Shown piece after piece: positions 1-8,439 of a DNA stretch of 64,000 bases. The stretch covers positions 1 through 64,000 of the forward strand of contig JAKPKV010000042.1 of the NCBI GenBank assembly GCA_029553475.1. The letters run 5' to 3'. The DNA is from Armatimonadota bacterium (GTDB lineage: Bacteria > Armatimonadota > Hebobacteria > CAIYQO01). Position 1 is the first letter of the stretch. Every line of letters starts with the position of its first letter. The position numbers and the translations under genes were made by a program. Below the pieces are notes generated by a model. It did no database searches. It worked only from the letters and a program-made list of their open reading frames with translations, and was not told the origin of the DNA.

Positions 1-1
1 C

Positions 2-247
2 GAGATTGACCCCGCCGCGCTGGACGCGCTCATCGCCCCCTCGCCCCACTACGCCGGCCTGCCGGAGATGTTTTCCATTGCCGCGCAGCTCGGCCTCGAC
101 TTCCCCAAAGAGATCCGCATCCTCGCCATCGAAGCGGAAAACCTGAGCGAAATCGGCGGCCCGGTGAGCGCGGCGGTGCGGGCGGCGCTGCCGGAAGCGG
201 CGGCGCGGGTGCGGGCGATCGTGCGGGCATGGGCGGGTCAGGACTGA
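2..247 (+). CDS. NiFe-hydrogenase maturation protease, C-terminal part (partial)
   Basis: The window opens inside a coding frame that gives 81 residues before TGA at 245-247. The stretch SPHYAGLPEM, then LGLDFPKEIRILAIEAENL, resembles the C-terminal half of HycI/HyaD/HoxW-type peptidases, which trim the C-terminal extension of the hydrogenase large subunit after Ni insertion. The N-terminal metal ligands lie outside the window. The hypF-hypC-hypD genes 0.9 kb downstream on the same strand support a hydrogenase maturation role; hydrogenase structural genes are presumably upstream. The last 10 bases overlap the end of the convergent HEPN gene. Family assignment is from motif recall, not a search. 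Confidence 0.72.
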   Translation, partial: EIDPAALDALIAPSPHYAGLPEMFSIAAQLGLDFPKEIRILAIEAENLSEIGGPVSAAVRAALPEAAARVRAIVRAWAGQD

Positions 248-645
248 GCGGCCTGCGAGTCTTCGATGAGTCGCTCGATGACGGCGATGAAGGCGGGTGC
301 CTCGTTGAACAGACGGTTGGCTTCTTCAGCGTCAAGGCGGAACTGAAGCTCATAGTCACTGCGTTCCCGAAAGCGGAAAAGCTGGGAATAGAGCGTATTC
401 ATCTCAACGGGCACTATGCCCGTTTGAACAAAGTGCTGGGCAAATTGACTGCGCGTGCCAGCATGGGTAGTCGCGCGGAGATTGTTGAGCATCAGCAACG
501 CGCTGACGGCATAAAAGCACGCGTAGTACAGGCGGCTGGCAACTGTGTTGTAGAATCCTGACTGGTACAGCAGAAGTGCTTCCTGGAGCGCTTCACGCGC
601 GCGTTCCAGGCGATACTGAACCACGGCACGAATCTCGTCGGTCAT
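238..645 (-). CDS. HEPN-domain protein (toxin-side partner of MNT-HEPN pair)
   Basis: 135 residues, almost entirely helical. A central YYACFYAVSALL helix is followed by THAGTRSQFAQHFVQTG, the layout of COG1895-type HEPN proteins. An RX5H arrangement (RSQFAQH) could correspond to the HEPN RX4-6H RNase motif, but I cannot confirm alignment. It follows the nucleotidyltransferase gene with a 4-base overlap (ATGA type), so the two are translationally coupled. In known MNT-HEPN modules the HEPN protein is an RNase toxin that the MNT partner AMPylates or otherwise neutralises; that role is inferred here. Its 3' end overlaps the hydrogenase protease gene tail-to-tail by 10 bases, so the pair probably inserted into the hyp region. 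Confidence 0.85.
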   Translation of the reverse strand: MTDEIRAVVQYRLERAREALQEALLLYQSGFYNTVASRLYYACFYAVSALLMLNNLRATTHAGTRSQFAQHFVQTGIVPVEMNTLYSQLFRFRERSDYELQFRLDAEEANRLFNEAPAFIAVIERLIEDSQAAQS

Positions 646-989
646 ATGCGGATTCCTTCTCGCTCGATCTCCTCATGGTAGGGCACTACGGTCCAGCGGG
701 GCGCAGCCCATTCATGACGGTTATGCACGGTGATACCGATTATTTCCGCCGTATCGAGTTCGACGGCATCTATGCCGAGCCACACGCGTTTCTCCAGGTC
801 AAGACTTTCCGGCGCATCGGTCAGCACCAGCACATCCCAGTCCGACTCGGCGTGGGCGGTGCCGCGCGCGCGCGAGCCGTAGAGAATCACCTCGGCATCG
901 GGGATGATCTCCAGTACGGCCTCTTTGATGCGCCGCAGCACCATGCGGTCATGCGGCGTAAAATGTGTTGCGCGCGACAGCGGAACCAT
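642..989 (-). CDS. MNT-type nucleotidyltransferase (antitoxin-side partner)
   Basis: 115 residues from an ATG preceded by GGAGAG; the longer ORF-track start lacks a ribosome-binding site and crosses the promoter. The motif GSRARG followed by SDWDVLVL is the minimal nucleotidyltransferase signature (GSxARG, then the paired aspartates DWD that hold metal). A third acidic position may lie in AVELDTAEII. It is the first gene of a two-gene unit with the HEPN gene, and a good sigma-70-like promoter sits just upstream. In characterised MNT-HEPN systems the MNT protein modifies the HEPN toxin using ATP. Base composition is lower in GC than the hyp genes around it, consistent with transfer. Confidence 0.88.
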   Translation of the reverse strand: MVPLSRATHFTPHDRMVLRRIKEAVLEIIPDAEVILYGSRARGTAHAESDWDVLVLTDAPESLDLEKRVWLGIDAVELDTAEIIGITVHNRHEWAAPRWTVVPYHEEIEREGIRI

Positions 990-1007
990 CGTTGCTCTCC
1001 TGCATAG

Positions 1008-1036
1008 ATGATAGCACCATTTTTCCCGGAAACCAA
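1008..1036 (-). promoter_or_regulatory. Predicted sigma-70-type promoter for MNT-HEPN pair
   Basis: On the minus strand TTGGTT (1031-1036) and TATCAT (1008-1013) are separated by 17 bases, with the MNT start codon 19 bases downstream. The fit is good but not perfect, and no dyad was obvious. Confidence 0.5.
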
Positions 1037-1059
1037 TTCGCCGGATTGATCGGGATGCG

Positions 1060-1088
1060 TTGAACATGCGGCATCCCGACGGTATACT
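1060..1088 (+). promoter_or_regulatory. Predicted promoter of the hypF-hypC-hypD unit
   Basis: TTGAAC (1060-1065) and TATACT (1083-1088) are 17 bases apart, and the hypF ATG follows at 1103. A transcript starting about 7 bases below the -10 would have a leader of less than 10 bases, so hypF may be nearly leaderless; I see no clear ribosome-binding site. Confidence 0.55.
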
Positions 1089-1102
1089 GACGATAACATC
1101 TT

Positions 1103-3370
1103 ATGGAACACCTTTCCACATCGAGATCCCTCCGTCTCCGCGCTGTCATCCACGGCGCGGTGCAGGGGGTCGGGTTTCGGCCCTTCGTCTATCGGCTGGC
1201 GGATGAGCTGTCCCTCGCCGGGTGGGTGAGCAACACCGCGCAGGGGGTGGTGCTGGAGGTGGAGGGGGCGCGGGAGGCGCTGGCGGCGTTCCGGGCGCGG
1301 CTGGAGGCGGAGGCGCCGCCGCACGCGGTGGTGCAGCACCTGGAGGCGAGCTGGCTGGACGCCGCCGGGTACGTGGGGTTCGAAATTCGCCACAGCGACG
1401 CCGCGGGGGCGAAGACGGCGCTGGTGCTGCCCGACCTGGCGACCTGTGCGGCGTGCCGGCGCGAGCTTTTCGACCCCGCCGACCGCCGCTATCGCTACCC
1501 GTTCATCAACTGTACACATTGCGGGCCGCGCTACTCCATCATCCGGGCGCTGCCCTACGACCGGCCCAACACCACCATGCGCGGCTTCCCGATGTGCCCC
1601 GCCTGCCGTGCCGAGTATGACGACCCCCGCGACCGCCGTTTCCACGCCCAGCCCAATGCCTGCCCCGCGTGCGGGCCGCGCGTGGAATGGTGGGATGCCT
1701 CCGGCGCCGTCCTGGCGGCGCGCGATGACGCCGCGCGGGCGGCGGCCGCGGCGATCCGCGACGGCCTGATCGTCGCGGTGAAGGGCGTGGGCGGGTTTCA
1801 CCTGCTGGCGGACGCGCGGGATGACGACGCCGTGCGCCGGCTGCGCGCCCGCAAGGGGCGGGAGGCGAAGCCGTTCGCGCTGATGGCGCCGTCGCTGGAC
1901 GCCGCGCGCGAATTATGCGAGGTTTCGGCGGACGAGGCGCGGCTGCTGTGCGCGTCGGCGGCGCCGATGGTGTTGCTGCGGTCGAGGCTCGACGGAGTCT
2001 CGCCCTCCAGTATCTCGCCCGCCATTGCGCCGGGGAATCCATATCTGGGGGTGATGCTGCCGTACACGCCGCTGCATCACCTGCTGCTGGCGGAGCTGGG
2101 TTTTGCGGTGGTGGCGACGAGCGGCAACCGCTCCGACGAGCCAATCTGCACCGACGAGCGGGAGGCGCTGATCCGCCTGCATGGCATCGCCGACGCGTTC
2201 CTGGTACACGACCGGCCCATCGCGCGGCACGTGGATGACAGCATCGCCCGCGTCATCCTCGGCCGCGAGCAGGTGCTGCGGCGGGCGCGGGGCTACGCGC
2301 CGCTGCCGGCGCCGCTGCCGGGGGCGACGCGCCCCCTGCTGGCGGTGGGCGCGCACCTGAAGGGGGCGGTGGCCATCGCGGTGGATGGGCAGGCGATGAT
2401 CAGCCAGCACCTGGGCGACCTGGAGACGGAGGAGGCCCATCGCGCCTTCCGCGAGGCGGCCGCCGGCCTGGGGCGGCTCTACGACGCCCGGCCGGAGGCC
2501 GTCATCTGCGACCGCCACCCCGATTACCGCTCCACCCGCTACGCCGACAGCCTGGGGCTGCCGGTGCTGCGCGTGCAGCATCACTATGCCCACGTGCGCG
2601 CCTGCATGGCGGAGCACGGGCTGGACGGCCCGGTGCTGGGCGTCGCCTGGGATGGGGCCGGCTACGGCGACGACGGCACGATCTGGGGCGGCGAATTCCT
2701 GCTCGCCGATGGCGAAGGGTATACCCGCGCCGCCCACCTGCGCCCCTTCCGCCTGCCCGGCGGCGACGCCGCCGCCCGCGAGCCGCGCCGGAGCGCGCTC
2801 GGCGTGCTGTATGCGCTGTTCGGCGATGCGCTGTTCACCATGGACCTGCCGCTCCGCGCCGCCTTTTCCACCGGCGAGTGGCAGGGGATGGCGACGATGC
2901 TGGCGCGGGGAGTGAACGCCCCCCTCACCACCAGCGCCGGCCGCCTCTTCGACGCCGCGGCGGCGCTGGCCGGCCTGCGCCAGTATGCGCGCTTTGAAGG
3001 GCAAGCGGCGATGGAGCTCGAATTTTGTCTGACGGAGGACGCGGCGGCGTATCCCTTCGCGCTGGCGGGGCCGGTGGTGGACTGGGCGCCGACGATACGG
3101 GCGCTGCTGGCGGATGCCGGGGCGCCCGCCGGCGTGGTATCCGCCCGCTTCCATCACGCGCTGGCGGCGATGATCGTCGCCGTGGCGCGGGCGGTGGGGG
3201 TGGCGCGCGTGGCGCTCACCGGCGGCTGTTTTCAGAACCGCTATCTCACCGAGCGGAGCGTGGACGCGTTGCGCGCCGCCGGCTTCCGCCCCTACTGGCA
3301 CCAGCGCGTGCCGCCGAACGACGGGGGGATTGCGCTGGGGCAGTTGGCGGCGGCAGCCATGTTGGAGTGA
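1103..3370 (+). CDS. hypF: Carbamoyltransferase HypF
   Basis: 755 residues, the usual HypF length. HypF makes the cyanide ligands of the NiFe-hydrogenase centre: it uses carbamoyl phosphate and ATP to form carbamoyl-AMP and passes the group to HypE. Visible domains in order are an N-terminal acylphosphatase domain (GAVQGVGFRPFVYRLA, about residues 12-30), two HypF zinc fingers (CAACRRELFD...CTHC and CPACRAEYDD...CPAC, about 113-192), a YrdC-like domain (about 205-390) and a Kae1-like carbamoyl-transfer domain (HHYAHVRACMAEHG near 490; TGGCFQN near 705). hypC and hypD follow on the same strand. hypE, hypA and hypB are not in the window. Confidence 0.97.
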   Translation: MEHLSTSRSLRLRAVIHGAVQGVGFRPFVYRLADELSLAGWVSNTAQGVVLEVEGAREALAAFRARLEAEAPPHAVVQHLEASWLDAAGYVGFEIRHSDAAGAKTALVLPDLATCAACRRELFDPADRRYRYPFINCTHCGPRYSIIRALPYDRPNTTMRGFPMCPACRAEYDDPRDRRFHAQPNACPACGPRVEWWDASGAVLAARDDAARAAAAAIRDGLIVAVKGVGGFHLLADARDDDAVRRLRARKGREAKPFALMAPSLDAARELCEVSADEARLLCASAAPMVLLRSRLDGVSPSSISPAIAPGNPYLGVMLPYTPLHHLLLAELGFAVVATSGNRSDEPICTDEREALIRLHGIADAFLVHDRPIARHVDDSIARVILGREQVLRRARGYAPLPAPLPGATRPLLAVGAHLKGAVAIAVDGQAMISQHLGDLETEEAHRAFREAAAGLGRLYDARPEAVICDRHPDYRSTRYADSLGLPVLRVQHHYAHVRACMAEHGLDGPVLGVAWDGAGYGDDGTIWGGEFLLADGEGYTRAAHLRPFRLPGGDAAAREPRRSALGVLYALFGDALFTMDLPLRAAFSTGEWQGMATMLARGVNAPLTTSAGRLFDAAAALAGLRQYARFEGQAAMELEFCLTEDAAAYPFALAGPVVDWAPTIRALLADAGAPAGVVSARFHHALAAMIVAVARAVGVARVALTGGCFQNRYLTERSVDALRAAGFRPYWHQRVPPNDGGIALGQLAAAAMLE

Positions 3371-3391
3371 GTGCGGCGATGCTCGCCGCAC
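3371..3391 (+). other. Hairpin between hypF and hypC
   Basis: GTGCGGCG and CGCCGCAC form an 8-bp stem with a 5-base loop directly after the hypF stop. A short A-rich stretch follows, but there is no T-run, so it is more likely a partial attenuator or RNA-stability element than a full terminator. Confidence 0.5.
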
Positions 3392-3413
3392 GCTAAAAAG
3401 GGGGGAGGAGGCG

Positions 3414-3701
3414 ATGTGTCTCGCGGTTCCCGGACAACTCATCAGCGTCAGCGGCGAGGGGATGGCGCGCACTGGGCGCGTCAGCTTCGGCGGCGTCAGC
3501 AAGGAAGTGAGCCTGGCGCTGGTGCCGGAGGCGGTGGAAGGCGACTACGTCATCGTGCACGTGGGCGCGGCGTTGAGCGTGGTGGATGAGGCGGAAGCGG
3601 AGGAAACGTTCCGCTACCTGCAAGAAATGGGTGAGTTGGATTCCCCTCCCCCCTCCCCCTCCCCCTTTGCGGAGGAAGGGGAAGCGGAGGAGCCGGCGTG
3701 A
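3414..3701 (+). CDS. hypC: Hydrogenase assembly chaperone HypC
   Basis: 95 residues beginning MCLAVPG, the invariant HypC start whose Cys2 binds the Fe(CN)2CO precursor; this and the GGGGGAGGAGG-like ribosome-binding site fix the start at 3414 rather than at the longer ORF. HypC works with HypD to assemble the iron moiety and escorts it to the hydrogenase large subunit. The core (residues 1-75) is normal. The last 20 or so residues ([17 protein letters not shown]) are unusual and are encoded by a pyrimidine-then-purine palindrome of a kind that also occurs in intergenic spaces at 33.6 and 58.8 kb. The gene overlaps hypD by GTGA. Confidence 0.96.
   Translation: MCLAVPGQLISVSGEGMARTGRVSFGGVSKEVSLALVPEAVEGDYVIVHVGAALSVVDEAEAEETFRYLQEMGELDSPPPSPSPFAEEGEAEEPA
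3641..3690. repeat. Pyrimidine/purine palindrome encoding the HypC tail
   Basis: A CCCTCCCCC-type block followed by its approximate inverse GGAGGAAGGGGAAG lies inside the 3' end of hypC. Composition and symmetry match the intergenic repeats at 33585-33719 and 58767-58893, but this copy is short and imperfect. It stays open in the hypC frame. Confidence 0.55.
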
Positions 3702-4780
3702 AATACGTGGACGAATATCGCGACGCCGATGCCGCCCGCCGCTACGCCGACGCGCTGGCCGGGTTGGTCACCCGCCCGTGGACGATCATGGAAATCTGCG
3801 GGGGGCAGACGCACGCCATCGTCAAGTTCGGCGTGGACGCGCTGCTGCCGCCGGCGATCACCCTGGTGCACGGCCCCGGCTGCCCGGTATGCGTGACGCC
3901 GGTAGAGCTCATTGACAAAGCGGTGGAAATCGCCGGCCGGCCGGAGGTGATCTTCTGCTCCTACGGCGACATGCTGCGCGTGCCGGGCACGGACAAGGAC
4001 CTTTTCACTGTGAAGGCCGGCGGCGGCGACGTGCGCATCGTCTACGCGCCGCTGGACGCCCTCGCCCTCGCGCGGCGCCACCCCGATCGGCAGGTCGTCT
4101 TCTTCGCCGTCGGCTTTGAGACCACCGCGCCCGCCCACGCGCTGGCGGTGGCGCGGGCGCGGGCGCTGGGGGTGGAGAACTTTTCGCTGCTCGTGTCGCA
4201 CGTGCTGGTGCCGCCGGCGATGGCGGCGTTGCTCTCCGCGCCGGGCCAGCGCGTGGACGGCTTTTTGGCCGCCGGCCACGTCTGCACGGTGATGGGCACG
4301 GGGGAATACGCGCCGCTGGCCGAGCGTTTCCGCGTGCCCATCGTCATCACCGGCTTCGAGCCGCTGGACCTGCTGCAGGGCATCACCATGACGGTGCGCC
4401 AGCTCGAGGAGGGCCGCGCCGCGGTGGAGAACCAGTACGCCCGCGCGGTGCGCCCCGCGGGCAACCCGGCGGCGCGCCGCCTCATCGCCGAGGTGTTCCG
4501 GGTGGTGCCGCGCAAATGGCGGGGCATCGGGGAGATTCCGGAGAGCGGACTGGGCCTGCGCGCGGAATTTGCGCGGTTCGACGCCGAGCGGCGCTTCGGC
4601 GCGGCCGCCTACACCGCCGAGGAGTCTAGCGAGTGCATCAGTGGCCGCATTCTGCGCGGCGCGGGCAAGCCGCCCGACTGCCCGGCCTTTGGCGCGCGCT
4701 GCACCCCGGAACACCCGCTGGGCGCGACGATGGTCTCCGCGGAAGGGGCGTGCGCGGCCTATTATCGGTATCGCAGGTAA
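3698..4780 (+). CDS. hypD: Hydrogenase maturation factor HypD
   Basis: 360 residues from a GTG that overlaps the hypC stop (GTGA). HypD carries a [4Fe-4S] cluster and, with HypC, holds the iron while HypE delivers cyanide. Family motifs are intact: [23 protein letters not shown] (about residues 60-70), [17 protein letters not shown], and the C-terminal cysteine set CISGRILRG...DCPAFGARC...GACAAYY that ligates the cluster. It is the last hyp gene; the next gene, 80 bases on, is unrelated, so hypE must be elsewhere. Confidence 0.97.
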   Translation: MKYVDEYRDADAARRYADALAGLVTRPWTIMEICGGQTHAIVKFGVDALLPPAITLVHGPGCPVCVTPVELIDKAVEIAGRPEVIFCSYGDMLRVPGTDKDLFTVKAGGGDVRIVYAPLDALALARRHPDRQVVFFAVGFETTAPAHALAVARARALGVENFSLLVSHVLVPPAMAALLSAPGQRVDGFLAAGHVCTVMGTGEYAPLAERFRVPIVITGFEPLDLLQGITMTVRQLEEGRAAVENQYARAVRPAGNPAARRLIAEVFRVVPRKWRGIGEIPESGLGLRAEFARFDAERRFGAAAYTAEESSECISGRILRGAGKPPDCPAFGARCTPEHPLGATMVSAEGACAAYYRYRR

Positions 4781-4859
4781 TATCGTACGGGTGATCGCAT
4801 CCGGTTCGTGTTCATCGCGCCCGGATCACTGCCGAGAAATCTGGTAGAAGGAGACGCCC

Positions 4860-6794
4860 ATGTGCTACCAGCCCATCGCCGCGCTGTCGCTGGACGCGCG
4901 CCCAACCGGAGCCGTGATGATGCCGCTGGAGGCGGCGACGTGGGCCGGTTTCGACGGCTGGGAGAACCCGTTGGCGCCGCGCGGGGTGTTCAACCTGGAC
5001 TCAGGCTGGACGGTGGAGGAGGAGGACGGCCGGCGCGTGCTGGCGTGGCACTGGCCGGCGACGGGATGGACGGGCTGGGAGCGCGCGGTGATGACCGGCA
5101 CGGCCGACTGGCGCGACTACCGGGTGACCGCCGTGGTGCGCCCGATTGACCCCGCGGCCCGCCCCACCGAGGACAACCTGGCCGGCGGCACGGCGCTGGT
5201 GGGCATCGCCGCCCGCATGGAGACCGCGCGCCGCTACTACCACTTCGCGGTGGAGGGCCGGCGGCGGCTGGTGCTCTACCGTCGGCACGATGACGAGTGG
5301 TTCCCGCTGGCCGCGCACGCGGTGGCGCTGCCCGATGGCGATCTCACGCTGGAGATGACGCTGGACGGCGACGGCATCCGCTGTCGCTGCGCCGAGACGG
5401 GCACCGACCTCTTCGTCACCGACAGCACTTTCCAGGCGGGCATGGCGGGCGTGCGGGCCATCGGCGCCTGCCGGGTGGCGGCGCTGTCGGTGGCCATGCG
5501 CCCGGCGGACGAACGGCGGCACGACCACCGCCGCCGTCAGCGGGAGGCGGCGGCAGCGGCGCTGGGCCGGGATATCCCCGACGCCGTGCTCGCGCATACC
5601 TTCGACCTCGACGCGCTGGGCGGCCTGCCGCGCTGCGCCGACTTTGCCCGCGCGGGCCGTTTTGACCTGCTGGTGACGGGCGCGAGCACGCGGGCGCTCA
5701 CCGTCGAAGGCGAGGAGCTCTGGGCGCTGGACGAGCCGATCTTCGGCGCGGTCTTCTCGGCGGGACACGTGGACGGCGGGCGGCTCATCTACGCGCTGGC
5801 GGGCCGGCGCGGCGGGCGCGAACGGCTGACGAACTGGGGCGCGCCGCTGGACTGCGCGGTGCAGGACGCGCTGCTGGTCATCCGCGGCGCGGATGGCGCG
5901 GTCCTCGCCCGCACCAAGCTGCCGGAGTTCGCGCCGCCGGTGAACCGCGCGGCACTCTCCCCGCGCAGTATCAACCTCACTGGCGAGGGCACCGACATCA
6001 TCGTCCGCGAGTGGCGCGACGACCTGGGTGACGGCGGGGTGCACCTGTGGGCCTACACCCGCGACCTGGCGCCCCTCTGGTCGCATCGCGTGCGGCTCCC
6101 CTACGGACATAACGCGGCGGTGCAGGCCTTCGACGTGGACGGCGACGGCCGCGAGGCGGTGCTGGCCGGCGGCACGCTGCTCTCGGCGGAGGGGACAGTG
6201 CTGTGGGAGCACGACCGGGGCGCGGAGATGCTGGCGCTGGGCGCCGGCGGGCATTATGACACGGTGGCCATCGGCAACTTCGCCGGCGACCCCGACCTCG
6301 ATCCCGTCGCCTTCCTCATCGGCAGCGCCCGCGGCGTCTACGTGGTGGACGGCCGCACCGGCCGCACCCGCGCCGTCCACCGCATCGGCCACGCCCAGGG
6401 CCATCACGTCGCCCGCCTGCGCGACGACCTGCCCGGCCAGCAGGTGCTGGTGTACACCCGCTGGGGCAACCCCGGCATCCAGACCCTCTTCGCCGGCGAC
6501 GGCAGCCGCCTCTGGGCTATTCAGCCCGACTTCGCCGGCCAGGGCTCCCGGCCCGTCCGGTGGGGCGACCGCACTCTCGTCTGGATGAATACCTCCGCCG
6601 CCGCGCAGGGCCTGTACGACGGCCACGGGCGCAAAGTGAAAGACCTCCCCGCCCTCCGCGCCCTGCTGGCCGGCGTCCTCCGCAAAGATTTTCACGCCTT
6701 CCCCGCCCGCCTGGGCGCGGACGCGCGGGAGATGCTCTGCGTGGCGGTGGGGGGGACGCTGTCTGCGTTCGCGCCGGCAGAGGCGGTTGGGTAG
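4860..6794 (+). CDS. Unknown protein with lectin-like N-terminus and propeller/FG-GAP-like C-terminus
   Basis: 644 residues, starting MCYQPIAAL after a good GAAGGAGA site. There is no signal peptide. Residues about 45-215 look like a concanavalin A-like/DUF1080-type jelly roll (paired strands such as RYYHFAVEGRRRLVLYR, DLTLEMTLDGDGIRCR). The rest, about 245-640, contains repeated strand patterns typical of beta-propellers and FG-GAP repeats (AFDVDGDGREAVLAGG; AIGNFAGDPDLDPVAFLIGSARGVYVVDG), resembling the propeller of family 11 rhamnogalacturonan lyases. A role in binding or cleaving a pectic polysaccharide is possible given the rhamnosidase-like genes at 55-61 kb, but I cannot identify a catalytic site. 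Absence of an export signal is odd for such a protein. Confidence 0.6.
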   Translation: MCYQPIAALSLDARPTGAVMMPLEAATWAGFDGWENPLAPRGVFNLDSGWTVEEEDGRRVLAWHWPATGWTGWERAVMTGTADWRDYRVTAVVRPIDPAARPTEDNLAGGTALVGIAARMETARRYYHFAVEGRRRLVLYRRHDDEWFPLAAHAVALPDGDLTLEMTLDGDGIRCRCAETGTDLFVTDSTFQAGMAGVRAIGACRVAALSVAMRPADERRHDHRRRQREAAAAALGRDIPDAVLAHTFDLDALGGLPRCADFARAGRFDLLVTGASTRALTVEGEELWALDEPIFGAVFSAGHVDGGRLIYALAGRRGGRERLTNWGAPLDCAVQDALLVIRGADGAVLARTKLPEFAPPVNRAALSPRSINLTGEGTDIIVREWRDDLGDGGVHLWAYTRDLAPLWSHRVRLPYGHNAAVQAFDVDGDGREAVLAGGTLLSAEGTVLWEHDRGAEMLALGAGGHYDTVAIGNFAGDPDLDPVAFLIGSARGVYVVDGRTGRTRAVHRIGHAQGHHVARLRDDLPGQQVLVYTRWGNPGIQTLFAGDGSRLWAIQPDFAGQGSRPVRWGDRTLVWMNTSAAAQGLYDGHGRKVKDLPALRALLAGVLRKDFHAFPARLGADAREMLCVAVGGTLSAFAPAEAVG

Positions 6795-6805
6795 CAGGCT
6801 GTGGC

Positions 6806-7001
6806 ATTGTGCCCTGCAGGGCGGTGCGCTTCCTGCGAATCCGTTTCCCAGGGCGCTGCCCTGGGCTATAGAATAAGCAAAGAAAGGGATGGGATACGCT
6901 GTAAGGTGATCTCATTCCCTATTCTTCAAATCCCATAGCCCAGGGCAGCGCCCTGGAGAACGGGATTCACGCAACCGTCCACGCCCTGTACAGGGCACAA
7001 T
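6806..7001. repeat. Long imperfect inverted repeat (MITE/REP-like)
   Basis: Two arms of about 66 bases (6806-6871 and 6935-7001) are imperfect inverted copies, each containing its own smaller palindrome (CCAGGGC-GCTGCCCTGGGC, and GTGCCCTG-CAGGGC). About 63 unrelated bases lie between them. It fills most of the space between two same-strand genes. No ORF inside it looks real. It could fold into a very long hairpin and end transcription from the upstream gene. Confidence 0.7.
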
Positions 7002-7094
7002 TCCTGAACTCGCCTACCCCTGTCGGCACCTCATGCCTCGTCTCCGCCAGCGGGTGGGGGGATGCCGGGGGCGGCGGATGGCGTCACCGTGCTC

Positions 7095-7123
7095 TTGCGA
7101 ACGGATTGAAGCCGTGCTACCAT
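7095..7123 (+). promoter_or_regulatory. Predicted promoter for the carboxypeptidase-regulatory lipoprotein
   Basis: TTGCGA (7095-7100) and TACCAT (7118-7123) are 17 bases apart; the ATG is at 7152 behind GGGAGG. Confidence 0.45.
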
Positions 7124-7151
7124 ACCAATACTACGCACAGGGAGGTTTCCG

Positions 7152-8426
7152 ATGCGCATACTGCCGCTCGCGCTGTTCCTGCTTTCGCTGCCGTCTTGCG
7201 CCCAGTGGCTCGGGCCGATGACCACGGGGCCGACGGCTGGGCCGGTGGCCTGCACATTCCTGCGCGCGGATGGCGCGCCGGCGGCGGGGGCGAAGGTCGC
7301 TCTGCGCATCTTCGGGGAGTCGCAGTCCGGCGGGCCGATGTTCCCCGGCGGGCTGGCGAAGCTGCACTCGGAGACGGCCTATACCGCCGACGCCGCCGGC
7401 AAGGTGACGGTGACACTGCCGTCGTTGCCGAAGCGGGGCATGAACGGCCCGCAGGAATGCCTGCTGATCGAGGCGCCGGGGTGCGCGGTGACCATGATCC
7501 CGCTCTCGTCCCTGCCGGGCCTCGCGGCGAATCCCATCAAGCTCTTGCCGGGAAAAACCTTCGCCGTGCGCCTCACCGACCCGCAGGGACAGCCGCTGCC
7601 CGGCGCGCAGGTGGCGCTCTGTCGCGACGTGATGACGAACTACCCGCTGAACATGGCGTCGCTGGGCGTTGCCACGCCGTCGCTGGTGGCCACCGCCGAC
7701 GCGCAGGGCGTCGCCCGGCTGCCGCTGGTGGCCACGCGCGTGGATGTCGTGCCGACGATGCAGACCCACGCGGTGGCGGTGGGGAAGCGCGGCGCGGAAT
7801 ATTTCTGCGTCTCCGGCTCCGTCACCGTCTCGCAGCAGGCCGCCGATACCGGCGCCGTGCAGGAGCTGACGCTGCAGCCGGCGCGCACCGTCGGCGGGCG
7901 CGTCAGCGCGGCGGGGAGAGCGGTGGCCGGCGCCATCGTCACCTTGAGCGGCGACACCCCGATGCCGGCGGCGGTCTCCGATGCGCAGGGCCGCTACCTG
8001 CTCATTTGCCCGGCGACCACCACCGCCCAGCTCACCGTGCTGCACCCTGATTTCACCGAAGCGCTGACGCCCATCCGCGGCGCGACGACCGATGTCGTCC
8101 TCACCCCGCTGCTGACCGTCACCGGCCGCGTGGTGGATGCCGCCACCGGCCAGACGCCGGCCGGCCCGTTGACGGTGGTGCTCAGCTACGGCCGCAACCC
8201 GGATGGCACCGGGCGCGACACCGCCACCCTCTTCGTCCCCGTCGCCGCCGACGGCACCTTCACGGTGCGCCCACCCGCCGCCCTCTGCACCCTCTTCGTT
8301 CGCGCCGCCGGCTACAACGGCGCCCCTCACGCCATCACCAAACAATTCGCCAACGGCGAACAGGTGGTGCTGAAAGTGGATAAAGCGCCGGGCGCGGGGG
8401 GGCGGGCGGGTGGCGGAGGGCGGTAA
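7152..8426 (+). CDS. Lipoprotein with carboxypeptidase regulatory-like repeats
   Basis: 424 residues. MRILPLALFLLSLPSCAQ is a lipoprotein signal with LPSC as the lipobox, so Cys16 is the likely lipidation site and the protein is anchored at the cell surface or periplasmic face. The mature part has at least three or four repeats of the carboxypeptidase-regulatory/CarboxypepD_reg type: VRLTDPQGQPLPGAQVAL (about residue 140), GGRVSAAGRAVAGAIVTLSG (about 245), TGRVVDAATGQTPAGPLTVVLS (about 320). Such beta-sandwich repeats occur in surface and receptor proteins; no enzymatic domain is visible. It starts behind a GGGAGG site and stands alone in its own transcription unit. Confidence 0.75.
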   Translation: MRILPLALFLLSLPSCAQWLGPMTTGPTAGPVACTFLRADGAPAAGAKVALRIFGESQSGGPMFPGGLAKLHSETAYTADAAGKVTVTLPSLPKRGMNGPQECLLIEAPGCAVTMIPLSSLPGLAANPIKLLPGKTFAVRLTDPQGQPLPGAQVALCRDVMTNYPLNMASLGVATPSLVATADAQGVARLPLVATRVDVVPTMQTHAVAVGKRGAEYFCVSGSVTVSQQAADTGAVQELTLQPARTVGGRVSAAGRAVAGAIVTLSGDTPMPAAVSDAQGRYLLICPATTTAQLTVLHPDFTEALTPIRGATTDVVLTPLLTVTGRVVDAATGQTPAGPLTVVLSYGRNPDGTGRDTATLFVPVAADGTFTVRPPAALCTLFVRAAGYNGAPHAITKQFANGEQVVLKVDKAPGAGGRAGGGGR

Positions 8427-8439
8427 ACCGGGCGATCAC

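Noticed and set aside
1913-3502. Long antisense ORFs such as 1913-3502, 5001-6695 and 15975-17825
   Set aside because: Shadows of high-GC genes: low-complexity Arg/Ala/Gly/His content, no ribosome-binding sites, opposite well-supported genes.
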